Assembly: GCA_021771755.1 (NCBI GenBank)
Contig: JAETOL010000011.1
Span: 1 to 56,335, forward strand
Direction: 5' to 3'
Source: Lachnospiraceae bacterium
Lineage (GTDB): Bacteria > Bacillota > Clostridia > Lachnospirales > Lachnospiraceae
Length of the DNA stretch: 56,335 bases
Shown here: positions 20,164 to 27,702 of the stretch, one piece after another
How the letters are laid out: each line of letters opens with the position of its first letter
How positions within the stretch are numbered: the stretch's first letter is position 1
The notes under the pieces: model-generated
What the model was told of the DNA's origin: nothing
Databases searched by the model: none
Seen by the model: the letters and a program-made list of their open reading frames with translations, nothing else
Translations under genes and position numbers: made by a program

Positions 20164-20436
20164 ATGACAGAAAACAATTTAGGAAATACACAGTATTTCA
20201 GGACAAAACCGGATCAGGAGCTGGAAGTAAAAGAAGTTCTGGATCTGGTTTACAATGCAATGGACGAAAAAGGATATAACCCGGTCAATCAGATCGTAGG
20301 CTATATTATGTCCGGTGATCCAACCTATATCACCAGTCACAAAGGTGCAAGAAGCATGATCATGAAGGTCGAAAGAGATGAACTGGTGGAGGAGCTGCTG
20401 AACGAGTATATCAGAAATCGCTCCTGGGAACGCTGA
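20164..20436 (+). CDS. ireB: IreB family regulatory phosphoprotein (UPF0297, YrzL)
   Basis: A 90-aa protein with the family core [33 protein letters not shown] and the terminal [10 protein letters not shown] helix. In Enterococcus, IreB is phosphorylated on N-terminal threonines by the PASTA kinase IreK and restrains cephalosporin resistance; the N-terminal Thr residues (T2, T9) are present here. It lies 1 nt before ruvX, the near-universal Firmicute arrangement. Confidence 0.95.
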   Translation: MTENNLGNTQYFRTKPDQELEVKEVLDLVYNAMDEKGYNPVNQIVGYIMSGDPTYITSHKGARSMIMKVERDELVEELLNEYIRNRSWER

Positions 20437-20437
20437 T

Positions 20438-20863
20438 ATGCGTATTTTGGGACTGGATTATGGCTCTAAGACCGTAGGGGTGGCAGTCAGCGACCCTTTG
20501 GGTCTGACTGCACAGAAACTGGAGACCATATGGAGAAAGCAGGAAAATAAGCTTCGAAAGACACTGGCCCGTATAGAAGAGCTGGTGGCAGAGTATGGTG
20601 TAGAACAGATCGTTGTGGGACTTCCGAAAAACATGAACAATACTCTTGGAGAAAGGGCGGAAAAATCTCTGGAATTTAAAGAAACGCTGGAGAGAAGGAC
20701 GGGTCTGCCTGTTGTCATGTGGGACGAGCGTCTTACCACAATGGAAGCGAATCGTGTTCTTATGGAAGGCGGCGTGCGCCGTGAGGACAGAAAAGAGCAT
20801 CTGGATTCCTTGGCGGCAGTTTTGATACTGCAGGGATATCTGGATTCTCTGACAAACAGATAA
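20438..20863 (+). CDS. ruvX: Putative pre-16S rRNA nuclease / Holliday junction resolvase-like YqgF
   Basis: A 141-aa RNase H-fold nuclease. The catalytic acidic residues are visible in [15 protein letters not shown] (strand 1), VVGLPKNMN, and DERLTT plus the C-terminal [10 protein letters not shown]. The family processes the 5' end of 16S rRNA and was earlier called a Holliday junction resolvase. Start ATG 20438 directly follows the ireB stop, so translation is coupled. Confidence 0.95.
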   Translation: MRILGLDYGSKTVGVAVSDPLGLTAQKLETIWRKQENKLRKTLARIEELVAEYGVEQIVVGLPKNMNNTLGERAEKSLEFKETLERRTGLPVVMWDERLTTMEANRVLMEGGVRREDRKEHLDSLAAVLILQGYLDSLTNR

Positions 20864-20873
20864 GGATGACAGC

Positions 20874-21131
20874 ATGGAAAAAATCAGATTTCAGTCCCCG
20901 GACGGGACAACAGAAGAGTTTTACGTAGAAGAACAGACTATGATCGCAGGGAAATCTTATCTTCTGGTATCGGATTCCCAGGAAGATGAAGCATCCGCCT
21001 ATATTTTGAAAGATACTTCTTCGGACGAAAGCCCGGAAGCCTGCTATGAAATGGTAGAAGAGGAAGAAGAACTGCAGGCAGTTTATAAGGTTTTTGAGCA
21101 GATGCTGGAAGACGTAGATCTGGAAATGTAA
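20874..21131 (+). CDS. DUF1292 family protein (YrzB-like)
   Basis: A small acidic 85-aa protein with the DUF1292 pattern: an N-terminal beta sheet (EEFYVEEQTMIAGKSYLLV), a variable acidic middle, and a C-terminal helix (QAVYKVFEQMLED). Function is unknown in the family. It completes the ireB-ruvX-DUF1292 trio seen in Bacillus as yrzL-yrrK-yrzB. It starts 10 nt after ruvX. Confidence 0.9.
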   Translation: MEKIRFQSPDGTTEEFYVEEQTMIAGKSYLLVSDSQEDEASAYILKDTSSDESPEACYEMVEEEEELQAVYKVFEQMLEDVDLEM

Positions 21132-21278
21132 TTTTTTGAATAAAACAAGACAGTAATAAAAGAATCGTATCAAGGTCTGTGCGATACAGACAAAAATTGA
21201 GAAGGAATGCCAATGGTATTCCTGAGTTTTCGTGCACAAATTTGCATAAAGCAGCACATAAGTATGGAGGTGCAATGT

Positions 21279-23183
21279 TTGAAAAGTGAAAATAGTAATG
21301 TAATAGAAAAAGAAGAAAAACAGAAACGAAACGGAGGCGAACAAAAGCCTTCCGCTTATCATACAAAAAAACAGGTAACAAAACAAAAAAATAACAGATA
21401 TAAACAGCAGACACGACAGAGCGGAAAATATACAGATAAACAGCAGAAACCGTCATATAAGAATACGACGAGAAGTTCATCTAAGCCTCCGGTAAAGAAT
21501 AATCCCAGACAGGGACGACGCAGCCGCAGAGCTTCAGAACGGCTTAAAGTAATTCCGTTAGGCGGTCTGGAACAGATTGGAATGAATATTACAGCTTTTG
21601 AATACGGAGATAGTATAGTAGTAGTAGACTGTGGTCTGTCTTTTCCAGAGGATGATATGCTGGGAATCGATCTTGTGATTCCGGATGTGACTTATCTGAA
21701 AGAAAATATCTCCAAGGTCAAAGGGTTTGTGATCACCCATGGACATGAGGATCATATCGGTGCCCTGCCTTATGTATTAAAAGAAGTAAATGTGCCCATC
21801 TATTCCACAAAGCTGACGCTGGGACTGATCACCAATAAGCTGAAAGAGCATAATCTGGTGCGCTCCACCAAGTTAAAAGAGGTGAAGCACGGACAGGTGA
21901 TCAACCTGGGAGATTTTTCTATTGAATTTATTAAGACAAACCATAGTATCCAGGATGCTTCTGCACTGGCGATTTATTCACCGGCAGGAATTGTGATCCA
22001 TACAGGAGACTTTAAGGTGGATTATACTCCGGTATTTGGAGATGCCATTGATCTGCAGCGTTTTGCTGAAATCGGCAAAAAAGGTGTGCTGGCGCTGATG
22101 TGCGACAGTACCAATGCAGAGAGACCGGGATTTACCATGTCCGAGAGAACCGTGGGAAGAGTATTTGATAATCTTTTCAATGAATATCCTTCCAGCAGGA
22201 TCATTATTGCCACCTTTGCATCTAACGTAGACCGTGTGCAGCAGATCATTAATACGGCATATCGGTTTGGCAGAAAGGTTGCAGTAGAAGGCCGCAGTAT
22301 GGTCAATGTTATTTCTACAGCATCGGAACTGGGCTATCTGAGAATTCCGGAAAATACATTGATCGAGATCGATCAGGTAAAGAATTATCCGGATGAAAAA
22401 GTGGTGCTTATTACGACGGGAAGCCAGGGAGAATCCATGGCGGCGCTGTCCAGAATGGCGGCTAATATCCACAAAAAAATTACGATTAAACCGAATGATA
22501 CCATCATTTTCAGTTCCAATCCGATTCCGGGAAATGAAAAGGCAGTTTCCAAAGTCATTAACGAGCTGTATATGAAAGGGGCAAAGGTTATTTTCCAGGA
22601 TGCACATGTTTCCGGTCATGCCTGCCAGGAGGAGATCAAGCTGATCTATTCACTGGTGCGCCCGAAGTATGCCATCCCGGTACATGGTGAATACCGCCAT
22701 CTGACAGCGCAGAAGCATATTGCCGAGGAACTGGGAATTCCAAAAGAGAATATCTTTATTCTGGCTTCCGGAAATGTCCTTGAACTGGATGAGAACAGTG
22801 CGCAGGTAACCGGAAGTGTTCAGACAGGCGGAATCCTGGTTGACGGACTTGGTGTTGGAGATGTAGGAAATATTGTGCTTCGTGACAGACAGCATCTGGC
22901 AGAAGACGGTATTATGATTGTTGTGATGACACTGGAACGTCACAGCAATGTGGTTCTTGCAGGACCGGACATTGTTTCCAGGGGATTTGTTTATGTAAGG
23001 GAATCTGAGGATCTCATGGTTCATGCCAGAGAGGTTGTAGAACAGGCTCTGGAATCCTGCATGGACAGAAATATAACAGACTGGGGCAAGATCAAACTTG
23101 TTGTAAAGGATGCAGTAGGCGATTATCTTTGGAAGCGAACAAAGAGAAGACCGATGATACTGCCGATCATTATGGAGGCCTGA
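21279..23183 (+). CDS. rnj: Ribonuclease J
   Basis: A metallo-beta-lactamase/beta-CASP ribonuclease with 5'-3' exonuclease and endonuclease activity in mRNA decay and rRNA maturation. The zinc site ITHGHEDHIGALPYV, HTGDFKVD and CDSTNAERPG are intact, as is the beta-CASP region. A Lys/Arg/Gln-rich disordered extension of about 85 residues precedes the catalytic domain (which begins at RLKVIPLGGLEQIG). The start is probably TTG 21279, 8 nt after GGAGG (21266-21270), giving 634 aa; ATG 21264 overlaps the ribosome binding site. A 5-codon out-of-frame mini-ORF, ATG 21275 to TGA 21287-21289, spans that start. Confidence 0.95.
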   Translation: MKSENSNVIEKEEKQKRNGGEQKPSAYHTKKQVTKQKNNRYKQQTRQSGKYTDKQQKPSYKNTTRSSSKPPVKNNPRQGRRSRRASERLKVIPLGGLEQIGMNITAFEYGDSIVVVDCGLSFPEDDMLGIDLVIPDVTYLKENISKVKGFVITHGHEDHIGALPYVLKEVNVPIYSTKLTLGLITNKLKEHNLVRSTKLKEVKHGQVINLGDFSIEFIKTNHSIQDASALAIYSPAGIVIHTGDFKVDYTPVFGDAIDLQRFAEIGKKGVLALMCDSTNAERPGFTMSERTVGRVFDNLFNEYPSSRIIIATFASNVDRVQQIINTAYRFGRKVAVEGRSMVNVISTASELGYLRIPENTLIEIDQVKNYPDEKVVLITTGSQGESMAALSRMAANIHKKITIKPNDTIIFSSNPIPGNEKAVSKVINELYMKGAKVIFQDAHVSGHACQEEIKLIYSLVRPKYAIPVHGEYRHLTAQKHIAEELGIPKENIFILASGNVLELDENSAQVTGSVQTGGILVDGLGVGDVGNIVLRDRQHLAEDGIMIVVMTLERHSNVVLAGPDIVSRGFVYVRESEDLMVHAREVVEQALESCMDRNITDWGKIKLVVKDAVGDYLWKRTKRRPMILPIIMEA

Positions 23184-23185
23184 CA

Positions 23186-23524
23186 ATGGATGGGATTAAC
23201 AGGAGCATCCATATGCTGATTCAGTCTGTAAAAAAAAGCAGCGTTTATAAGGAATACAGACTTCAGGAAGAAATCCTGAATCAGAATCCGGAGCTGGCGG
23301 AAAGAGTCCGTCAGTTCCGGTCTGATAATTTTCGCCTTCAAAATGAAGCGGACAGGAGCAATATGTTTCATCTCGCAGAGGAGCTTTCCAGGGAATCAGA
23401 AGAACTTCGCCGCATTCCCCAGGTTAATGCGTATCTGGACGCAGAACTTGCATTGTGCAGGATGCTGCAAAGAATATGCAGGACATTGACAGAAGGTATT
23501 GAGATGGACGTTCCGCCGCTCTGA
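23186..23524 (+). CDS. YlbF/YmcA family protein
   Basis: A 112-aa all-helical protein with the YlbF/YmcA layout: N-terminal helix, NPELAERVRQFRSDNFRLQNE, then an ELSRESEELRRIPQVNAYLDAE helix. In Bacillus, YlbF-YmcA-YaaT form an iron-sulfur complex that acts with RNase Y in mRNA processing. The equivalent link is tempting here because RNase J is 2 nt upstream. The start ATG 23186 is 7 nt after GGAGG (23174-23178), which lies inside rnj. Confidence 0.8.
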   Translation: MDGINRSIHMLIQSVKKSSVYKEYRLQEEILNQNPELAERVRQFRSDNFRLQNEADRSNMFHLAEELSRESEELRRIPQVNAYLDAELALCRMLQRICRTLTEGIEMDVPPL

Positions 23525-23550
23525 TGCAGGCGTTCAGTAAGGAGGATCAC

Positions 23551-23952
23551 ATGGGAGACACAAGAGACCGTGTAGGAAAGGCAGGCGTGTTTGTAGCAGG
23601 CGGTGCTTTCCGAATCGCGTTATATGTCTGTATTGTCGTTCTGATCATCTGGATCGGAAGAATGGCATATCAGTTTGGACATGATGTTTTTGACCAGCAG
23701 CCAATGAGTCCGGGAGAAGGACAGGAGATCACGGTGGTCATTAAAGAAGATGATTCTGTGTATGATATTGCGAAAACTCTGGAGAGTAAAGGGCTGATCG
23801 AGGATGCAAAAGTGTTCTGGATACAGGAAAAGCTTTCCAATTACAAGGGAAAGATGAAACCCGGGACATATCTTCTCAGTACAGCCTATGAACCGACAAG
23901 ACTTATGGCGATTATTTCCGGTGATGCAGAGCAGGAGGGAGCAGAGCAGTGA
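23551..23952 (+). CDS. MltG/YceG-like membrane protein, N-terminal part only
   Basis: A 133-aa protein with one membrane helix (about residues 18-42: FRIALYVCIVVLIIWIGRMAY) and a short extracytoplasmic LysM-like module (ITVVIKEDDSVYDIAKTLESKGLIEDAKVFW, YKGKMKPGTYLLS). That is how MltG lytic transglycosylases begin, but the protein stops where their catalytic domain (with the active-site Glu) would start. In Bacillus the gene at this position (yrrL) is full length and sits before yrrM. The short form may be a natural adaptor rather than a broken gene, since the frame, ribosome binding site (AAGGAGG 23539-23545) and coupling to trmR are intact. Confidence 0.75.
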   Translation: MGDTRDRVGKAGVFVAGGAFRIALYVCIVVLIIWIGRMAYQFGHDVFDQQPMSPGEGQEITVVIKEDDSVYDIAKTLESKGLIEDAKVFWIQEKLSNYKGKMKPGTYLLSTAYEPTRLMAIISGDAEQEGAEQ

Positions 23953-24626
23953 TCGTAGAGGAACGGATGAGGACTTATATCAATTCTCTTGATCCGGGAA
24001 ATACAGAATTTTTGGAGGCTCTGGAAAAAGAAGCGCTGTCTTCTGGCGTACCCATCATCCGCAGAGAAATGCAGAGTTTTATAAAAGTACTGTTGGCAGT
24101 AAAAAAGCCAAAGCGAATTTTGGAGGTGGGGACAGCCGTGGGCTTCTCCACACTTCTTATGTGTGAATATGGTCCGCAGGATCTGGAAATCACCACGATA
24201 GAGAATTATGAGAAAAGGATTCCTATTGCGAAAGAGAATTTTCTCAGAGCAGGAAGGAACAGTCAGATCACTTTGCTGGAAGGGGATGCAGGCCAGATCC
24301 TTAAGGAACTGGAACCGGCATACGATATGATTTTTATGGATGCAGCCAAAGGACAGTATATTCACTGGCTGGAGGATGTGATCCGACTTTTGGGTCCAGA
24401 GGGTGTTCTTCTTTCGGATAATGTACTTCAGGAAGGAGAAATCATAGAATCTCATTATCTGGTGGAACGAAGAAACAGGACTATTTATAAAAGAATGAGG
24501 GAATATCTTTATACGCTGAAACATGAGGAAAGACTTCTGACCAGCATACTTCCACTGGGAGACGGAGCCGCTCTCAGTATCAAAAAGCCATTGGACCCGG
24601 TAAACGGGGATAAGGAGAATATATGA
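23949..24626 (+). CDS. trmR: tRNA 5-hydroxyuridine methyltransferase TrmR-like O-methyltransferase
   Basis: A 225-aa class I SAM methyltransferase of the catechol-O-methyltransferase-like group. Motif I is RILEVGTAVGFSTLLM; the metal-binding acidic segment is FMDAAKGQY with a downstream SDNVL. In Bacillus, TrmR (YrrM) methylates 5-hydroxyuridine at the tRNA wobble base. The neighbouring U32 peptidase-family gene (TrhP) makes that hydroxyl, so the pair here supports the tRNA role. The start GTG 23949 overlaps the preceding stop. Confidence 0.88.
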   Translation: MIVEERMRTYINSLDPGNTEFLEALEKEALSSGVPIIRREMQSFIKVLLAVKKPKRILEVGTAVGFSTLLMCEYGPQDLEITTIENYEKRIPIAKENFLRAGRNSQITLLEGDAGQILKELEPAYDMIFMDAAKGQYIHWLEDVIRLLGPEGVLLSDNVLQEGEIIESHYLVERRNRTIYKRMREYLYTLKHEERLLTSILPLGDGAALSIKKPLDPVNGDKENI

Positions 24627-25849
24627 GAAAAGTAGAATTACTGGTACCTGCCAGCAGTCTGGAGGTCTTAAAGATTGCAGTAGTCTTTGGGGCAGACGCG
24701 GTATACATTGGAGGAGAAGCCTTTGGACTTCGTGCGAAAGCTAAGAATTTTTCGCATGAAGATATGAAAGAGGGGATTGCTTTTGCCCATGAACATGGCG
24801 TAAAGGTTTATGTCACGGTAAACATTCTGGCGCATAATGAGGATCTGTCAGGTGTACGTGAGTATCTTCAGGAATTGAAGGAACTGAAGCCGGATGCGCT
24901 GATCATTGCAGATCCGGGAATCTTTACCTATGCGCAGGAAATCTGTCCGGAGGTTGAATGTCATATCAGTACACAGGCTAATAATACAAATTATGAAACC
25001 TATCGTTTCTGGTATCGTCTGGGCGCGAAGCGTGTGGTAACAGCCAGAGAACTTTCCCTGGAGGAAATCCGGGAGATTCGTGCCAATATCCCTGAAGACA
25101 TGGAGATTGAAACGTTTGTTCATGGTGCTATGTGTATTTCTTATTCTGGACGCTGCCTTCTCAGCAATTATCTGGTAGGAAGAGACGCAAACAGAGGTGC
25201 CTGCACACATCCATGCCGCTGGAAGTATTCCATTGTAGAGGAGTCCAGACCGGGAGAATATATGCCTGTCTTTGAAAATGAGAGAGGAACCTATATCTTT
25301 AACTCCAAGGATCTGTGCATGATTGAACATATGGATGATATCCTGACCTGCGGGATTGACAGCCTGAAGATTGAGGGGCGTATGAAAACGGCGCTTTATG
25401 TAGCCACGGTTGCAAGAACCTACAGAAAAGCGATTGACGATTATATGGAATCTCCGGAAAAATATTATTCCAATATGGAATGGTATAAGGAGCAGATCTC
25501 CAATTGTACGTATCGTCAGTTTACTACTGGATTTTTCTATGGGAAGCCGGATGAAAATACGCAGATCTATGATAACAACACTTATGTAAAAGAATATACT
25601 TACCTGGGATATGCAGAAGAAGTTGAAGAAAATGGTCTTGTCCATATTACCCAGAGAAATAAATTTACGGTAGGTGAGACGATCGAGATCATGAAACCGG
25701 ATGGCCGCAATTTAGCAGCAGTGGTTAAAGCGATTTATGATGAGAATGGAGTCTCTGTAGAGAGCGCGCCCCATCCTCAGCAGAAGCTTGCTGTAGATCT
25801 GGGCGCAGAGGTAGAGAAATATGATCTTCTGAGAAGAGCAGAAGGATAA
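24623..25849 (+). CDS. trhP: U32 peptidase-family protein, probable tRNA uridine hydroxylase TrhP
   Basis: A 408-aa U32 family protein. Visible features: LLVPASSLEVLKIAVVFGADAVYIGG at the start (quoted by its first part LLVPASSLEV), HGAMCISYSGRCLLSN, and the cysteine cluster C-x(15)-C-x3-C around GACTHPCRW, which fits iron-sulfur binding. TrhP in Bacillus and E. coli makes 5-hydroxyuridine at tRNA U34 using prephenate. Bacillus has two tandem genes (yrrN, yrrO); only one copy is present here, and it resembles the larger. Overlaps trmR by 4 nt (ATGA). Confidence 0.88.
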   Translation: MRKVELLVPASSLEVLKIAVVFGADAVYIGGEAFGLRAKAKNFSHEDMKEGIAFAHEHGVKVYVTVNILAHNEDLSGVREYLQELKELKPDALIIADPGIFTYAQEICPEVECHISTQANNTNYETYRFWYRLGAKRVVTARELSLEEIREIRANIPEDMEIETFVHGAMCISYSGRCLLSNYLVGRDANRGACTHPCRWKYSIVEESRPGEYMPVFENERGTYIFNSKDLCMIEHMDDILTCGIDSLKIEGRMKTALYVATVARTYRKAIDDYMESPEKYYSNMEWYKEQISNCTYRQFTTGFFYGKPDENTQIYDNNTYVKEYTYLGYAEEVEENGLVHITQRNKFTVGETIEIMKPDGRNLAAVVKAIYDENGVSVESAPHPQQKLAVDLGAEVEKYDLLRRAEG

Positions 25850-25852
25850 AAG

Positions 25853-25899
25853 AAAAGGGATGATGCCGGACCCGTCAGGAGAAGGCAGCGTCCCTTTTT
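25853..25899. terminator. Bidirectional terminator between trhP and sigK
   Basis: Stem AAAAGGGA (25853-25860) / TCCCTTTT (25891-25898) with an inner GCC/GGC pairing. T-runs are available in both directions. It serves the convergent genes trhP and sigK and overlaps the sigK stop codon. Confidence 0.75.
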
Positions 25900-26527
25900 A
25901 TGTTTTTTCCTGAAAAAGCAGACGAAGCTTTTTCAGAGCATTTTTTTCAATCCTGGAAACATAGGAACGGCTGATGTGGAGCTTTTGGGCAATGGTTTTC
26001 TGTGTTTCTTCGGGAAGTCCGTACAGACCATAACGGAGACAGATTACCTGATATTCCTTGGGGGTAAGTGCGGTGCTCAGAGAGGAAAGCAGAAAACGGA
26101 TATCCTGGCGGGCTGCATAGGCATCTACAATGTCTACAGGAGGACTTTCGATGATATCCAGGAGACTGATCTCATTGCCTTCTTTGTCTGTGCCGATGGG
26201 CTCATACAGAGAAACCTCACGAGAATGTTTTTTTTTCGCGCGAAGCATCATCAGAAGCTCATTATCAATACATCGTGCGGCATAAGTAGATAGCCTGGCG
26301 GATTTTGTCAGATCAAAGGTGGAGACTGCCTTGATCAGTCCGATTGTTCCGATAGAGATCAGATCATCCAGATCTACGTCCGGCCCTTGATATTTTTTTA
26401 CAACATGAGCCACTAGCCGGAGATTTCGTTCGATCAGGATGTTTTTGGCCTCCAAATCGCCCTCACGGAAGCGCTGAAGATAGTATTTTTCTTCGGCTGA
26501 TGTCAAAGGTTTTTGAAAAGTCTTCAA
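25898..26527 (-). CDS. sigK: Sporulation sigma factor SigK
   Basis: A 209-aa sigma-70 family factor, the late mother-cell sigma factor. Region 2 is NLRLVAHVVKKY and DLDDLISIGTIGLIKAV; region 3 SLYEPIGTDKEGNEISLLDI, close to Bacillus SigK; region 4 ends in a helix-turn-helix with QKLHISRSYVSRIEKNALKK. The start is TTG (plus 26525-26527) behind GAGGTG. The N-terminus begins directly at the mature part (KPLTSAEE), so the inhibitory pro-sequence of Bacillus pro-SigK is absent, and no skin-like element splits the gene. Upstream, CATAGACT (plus 26556-26563) resembles a sigma-E -10, a weak hint. Confidence 0.95.
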   Translation of the reverse strand: MKTFQKPLTSAEEKYYLQRFREGDLEAKNILIERNLRLVAHVVKKYQGPDVDLDDLISIGTIGLIKAVSTFDLTKSARLSTYAARCIDNELLMMLRAKKKHSREVSLYEPIGTDKEGNEISLLDIIESPPVDIVDAYAARQDIRFLLSSLSTALTPKEYQVICLRYGLYGLPEETQKTIAQKLHISRSYVSRIEKNALKKLRLLFQEKT

Positions 26528-26600
26528 GTCTTCACCTCAAAGGGGATTTCTTTATAGTCTATGTCCGGGACAGGGCTTTAGTGCTTTTCCACCAAAATTC

Positions 26601-26629
26601 TTGACGGAATTTGGATTGAATTATATACT
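26601..26629 (+). promoter_or_regulatory. Promoter of the ribokinase gene
   Basis: TTGACG (26601-26606), 17-nt spacer, TATACT (26624-26629). The TTG that could open a longer reading frame is therefore the -35 element, which supports the internal ATG 26691. Confidence 0.75.
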
Positions 26630-26690
26630 GGAAGATATAAAAAGACGTGTATTACAGGAAATGGGGAACCTGTACAAAGGAGGCAGTCAT

Positions 26691-27575
26691 ATGAAGGTAT
26701 TGAATTTTGGATCATTGAATTTAGACTATGTTTATCAGGTGGAAAGCATTCTGATCCCGGGAGAAACCCAGGCGTCAAAAGACCGAAAGACATTTTGCGG
26801 AGGAAAAGGACTGAATCAGTCCATCGCTCTGGCCAAGGCTGGAATTCCGGTCTATCATGCAGGGATGATTGGAGAAGAGGGAGAGATCCTTTTGGAAACC
26901 TGCCGTGAAAATGGAGTGAATACAGAGTTTATCCGGAAGATACCGGGACCAAGCGGTCATACAGTGATACAGGTAGACAAAGACGGGCAGAATTGTATTC
27001 TTTTGTTTGGAGGGGCGAACAGGAGCATAACAAGAGAATTCGTAGATTATGTGCTGGATTCCTTTGAAGAGGGAGATATGATTCTTCTTCAGAATGAGAT
27101 CAGTGAGCTGGATTATATAATAGACAGAGCCAGTGAAAAGGGAATGATGATCATTTTGAACCCATCGCCGTATGATAAGGGGCTGGAAAAGTGTGATCTT
27201 TCCAAAGTAAGTCTGTTTCTGGTCAATGAGATCGAAGGCGGTCAGATCACAGGAGAAAAAGATCCGGATAAGATTCTTTCCAGAATAAAGGACCTTTATC
27301 CGAATGCCAGAGTGGTATTGACCCTGGGAGGAGACGGATCCGTATATCAGGATCATACAGGAATCTATCGCCAGGGAATCTATAAGGTGAAAGCAGTGGA
27401 TACCACGGCAGCCGGAGACACCTTTACAGGATATTTTATTTCTTCCCTGATAGACGGACTTCCTATACAGGAAGGCTTAAAACTGGCAGCAAAGGCATCT
27501 GCCATCGCTGTTTCAAGACCAGGTGCGACAGCATCTATTCCTGTAAGAGAAGAAGTGATCAATAGTACTTTGTAA
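26691..27575 (+). CDS. rbsK: PfkB-family sugar kinase, ribokinase-like
   Basis: A 294-aa carbohydrate kinase that phosphorylates ribose or a related sugar with ATP. The N-terminal PfkB signature FCGGKGLNQSIALAKAG, the substrate region, and the C-terminal signature VDTTAAGDTFTGYF with catalytic Asp are present. The start ATG 26691 is 7 nt after AAAGGAGG. No ribose transporter or regulator accompanies it, so the exact sugar is open. Confidence 0.88.
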   Translation: MKVLNFGSLNLDYVYQVESILIPGETQASKDRKTFCGGKGLNQSIALAKAGIPVYHAGMIGEEGEILLETCRENGVNTEFIRKIPGPSGHTVIQVDKDGQNCILLFGGANRSITREFVDYVLDSFEEGDMILLQNEISELDYIIDRASEKGMMIILNPSPYDKGLEKCDLSKVSLFLVNEIEGGQITGEKDPDKILSRIKDLYPNARVVLTLGGDGSVYQDHTGIYRQGIYKVKAVDTTAAGDTFTGYFISSLIDGLPIQEGLKLAAKASAIAVSRPGATASIPVREEVINSTL

Positions 27576-27597
27576 ATGAAACATATTTTGTATGGCG

Positions 27598-27628
27598 GGC
27601 GCAGGGAGAATTTTACTTTTCTTGCGCC
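27598..27628 (+). terminator. Weak hairpin after the ribokinase gene
   Basis: GGCGCA (27598-27603) / TGCGCC (27623-27628) with a 19-nt loop, followed by TGTTTG. It overlaps the -35 of the next promoter; a weak call. Confidence 0.35.
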
Positions 27629-27650
27629 TGTTTGCATAGTAGTGTATAAT
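27622..27650 (+). promoter_or_regulatory. Promoter of the DUF5717-DUF5716-TPR unit
   Basis: TTGCGC (27622-27627), 17-nt spacer, perfect TATAAT (27645-27650). It is the only good promoter seen for the three genes to 33288. Confidence 0.6.
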
Positions 27651-27702
27651 AAGGGAATGAAAATCAAACCCACTAGATAAAAGGACAAAAAGGTGAACCA
27701 TA

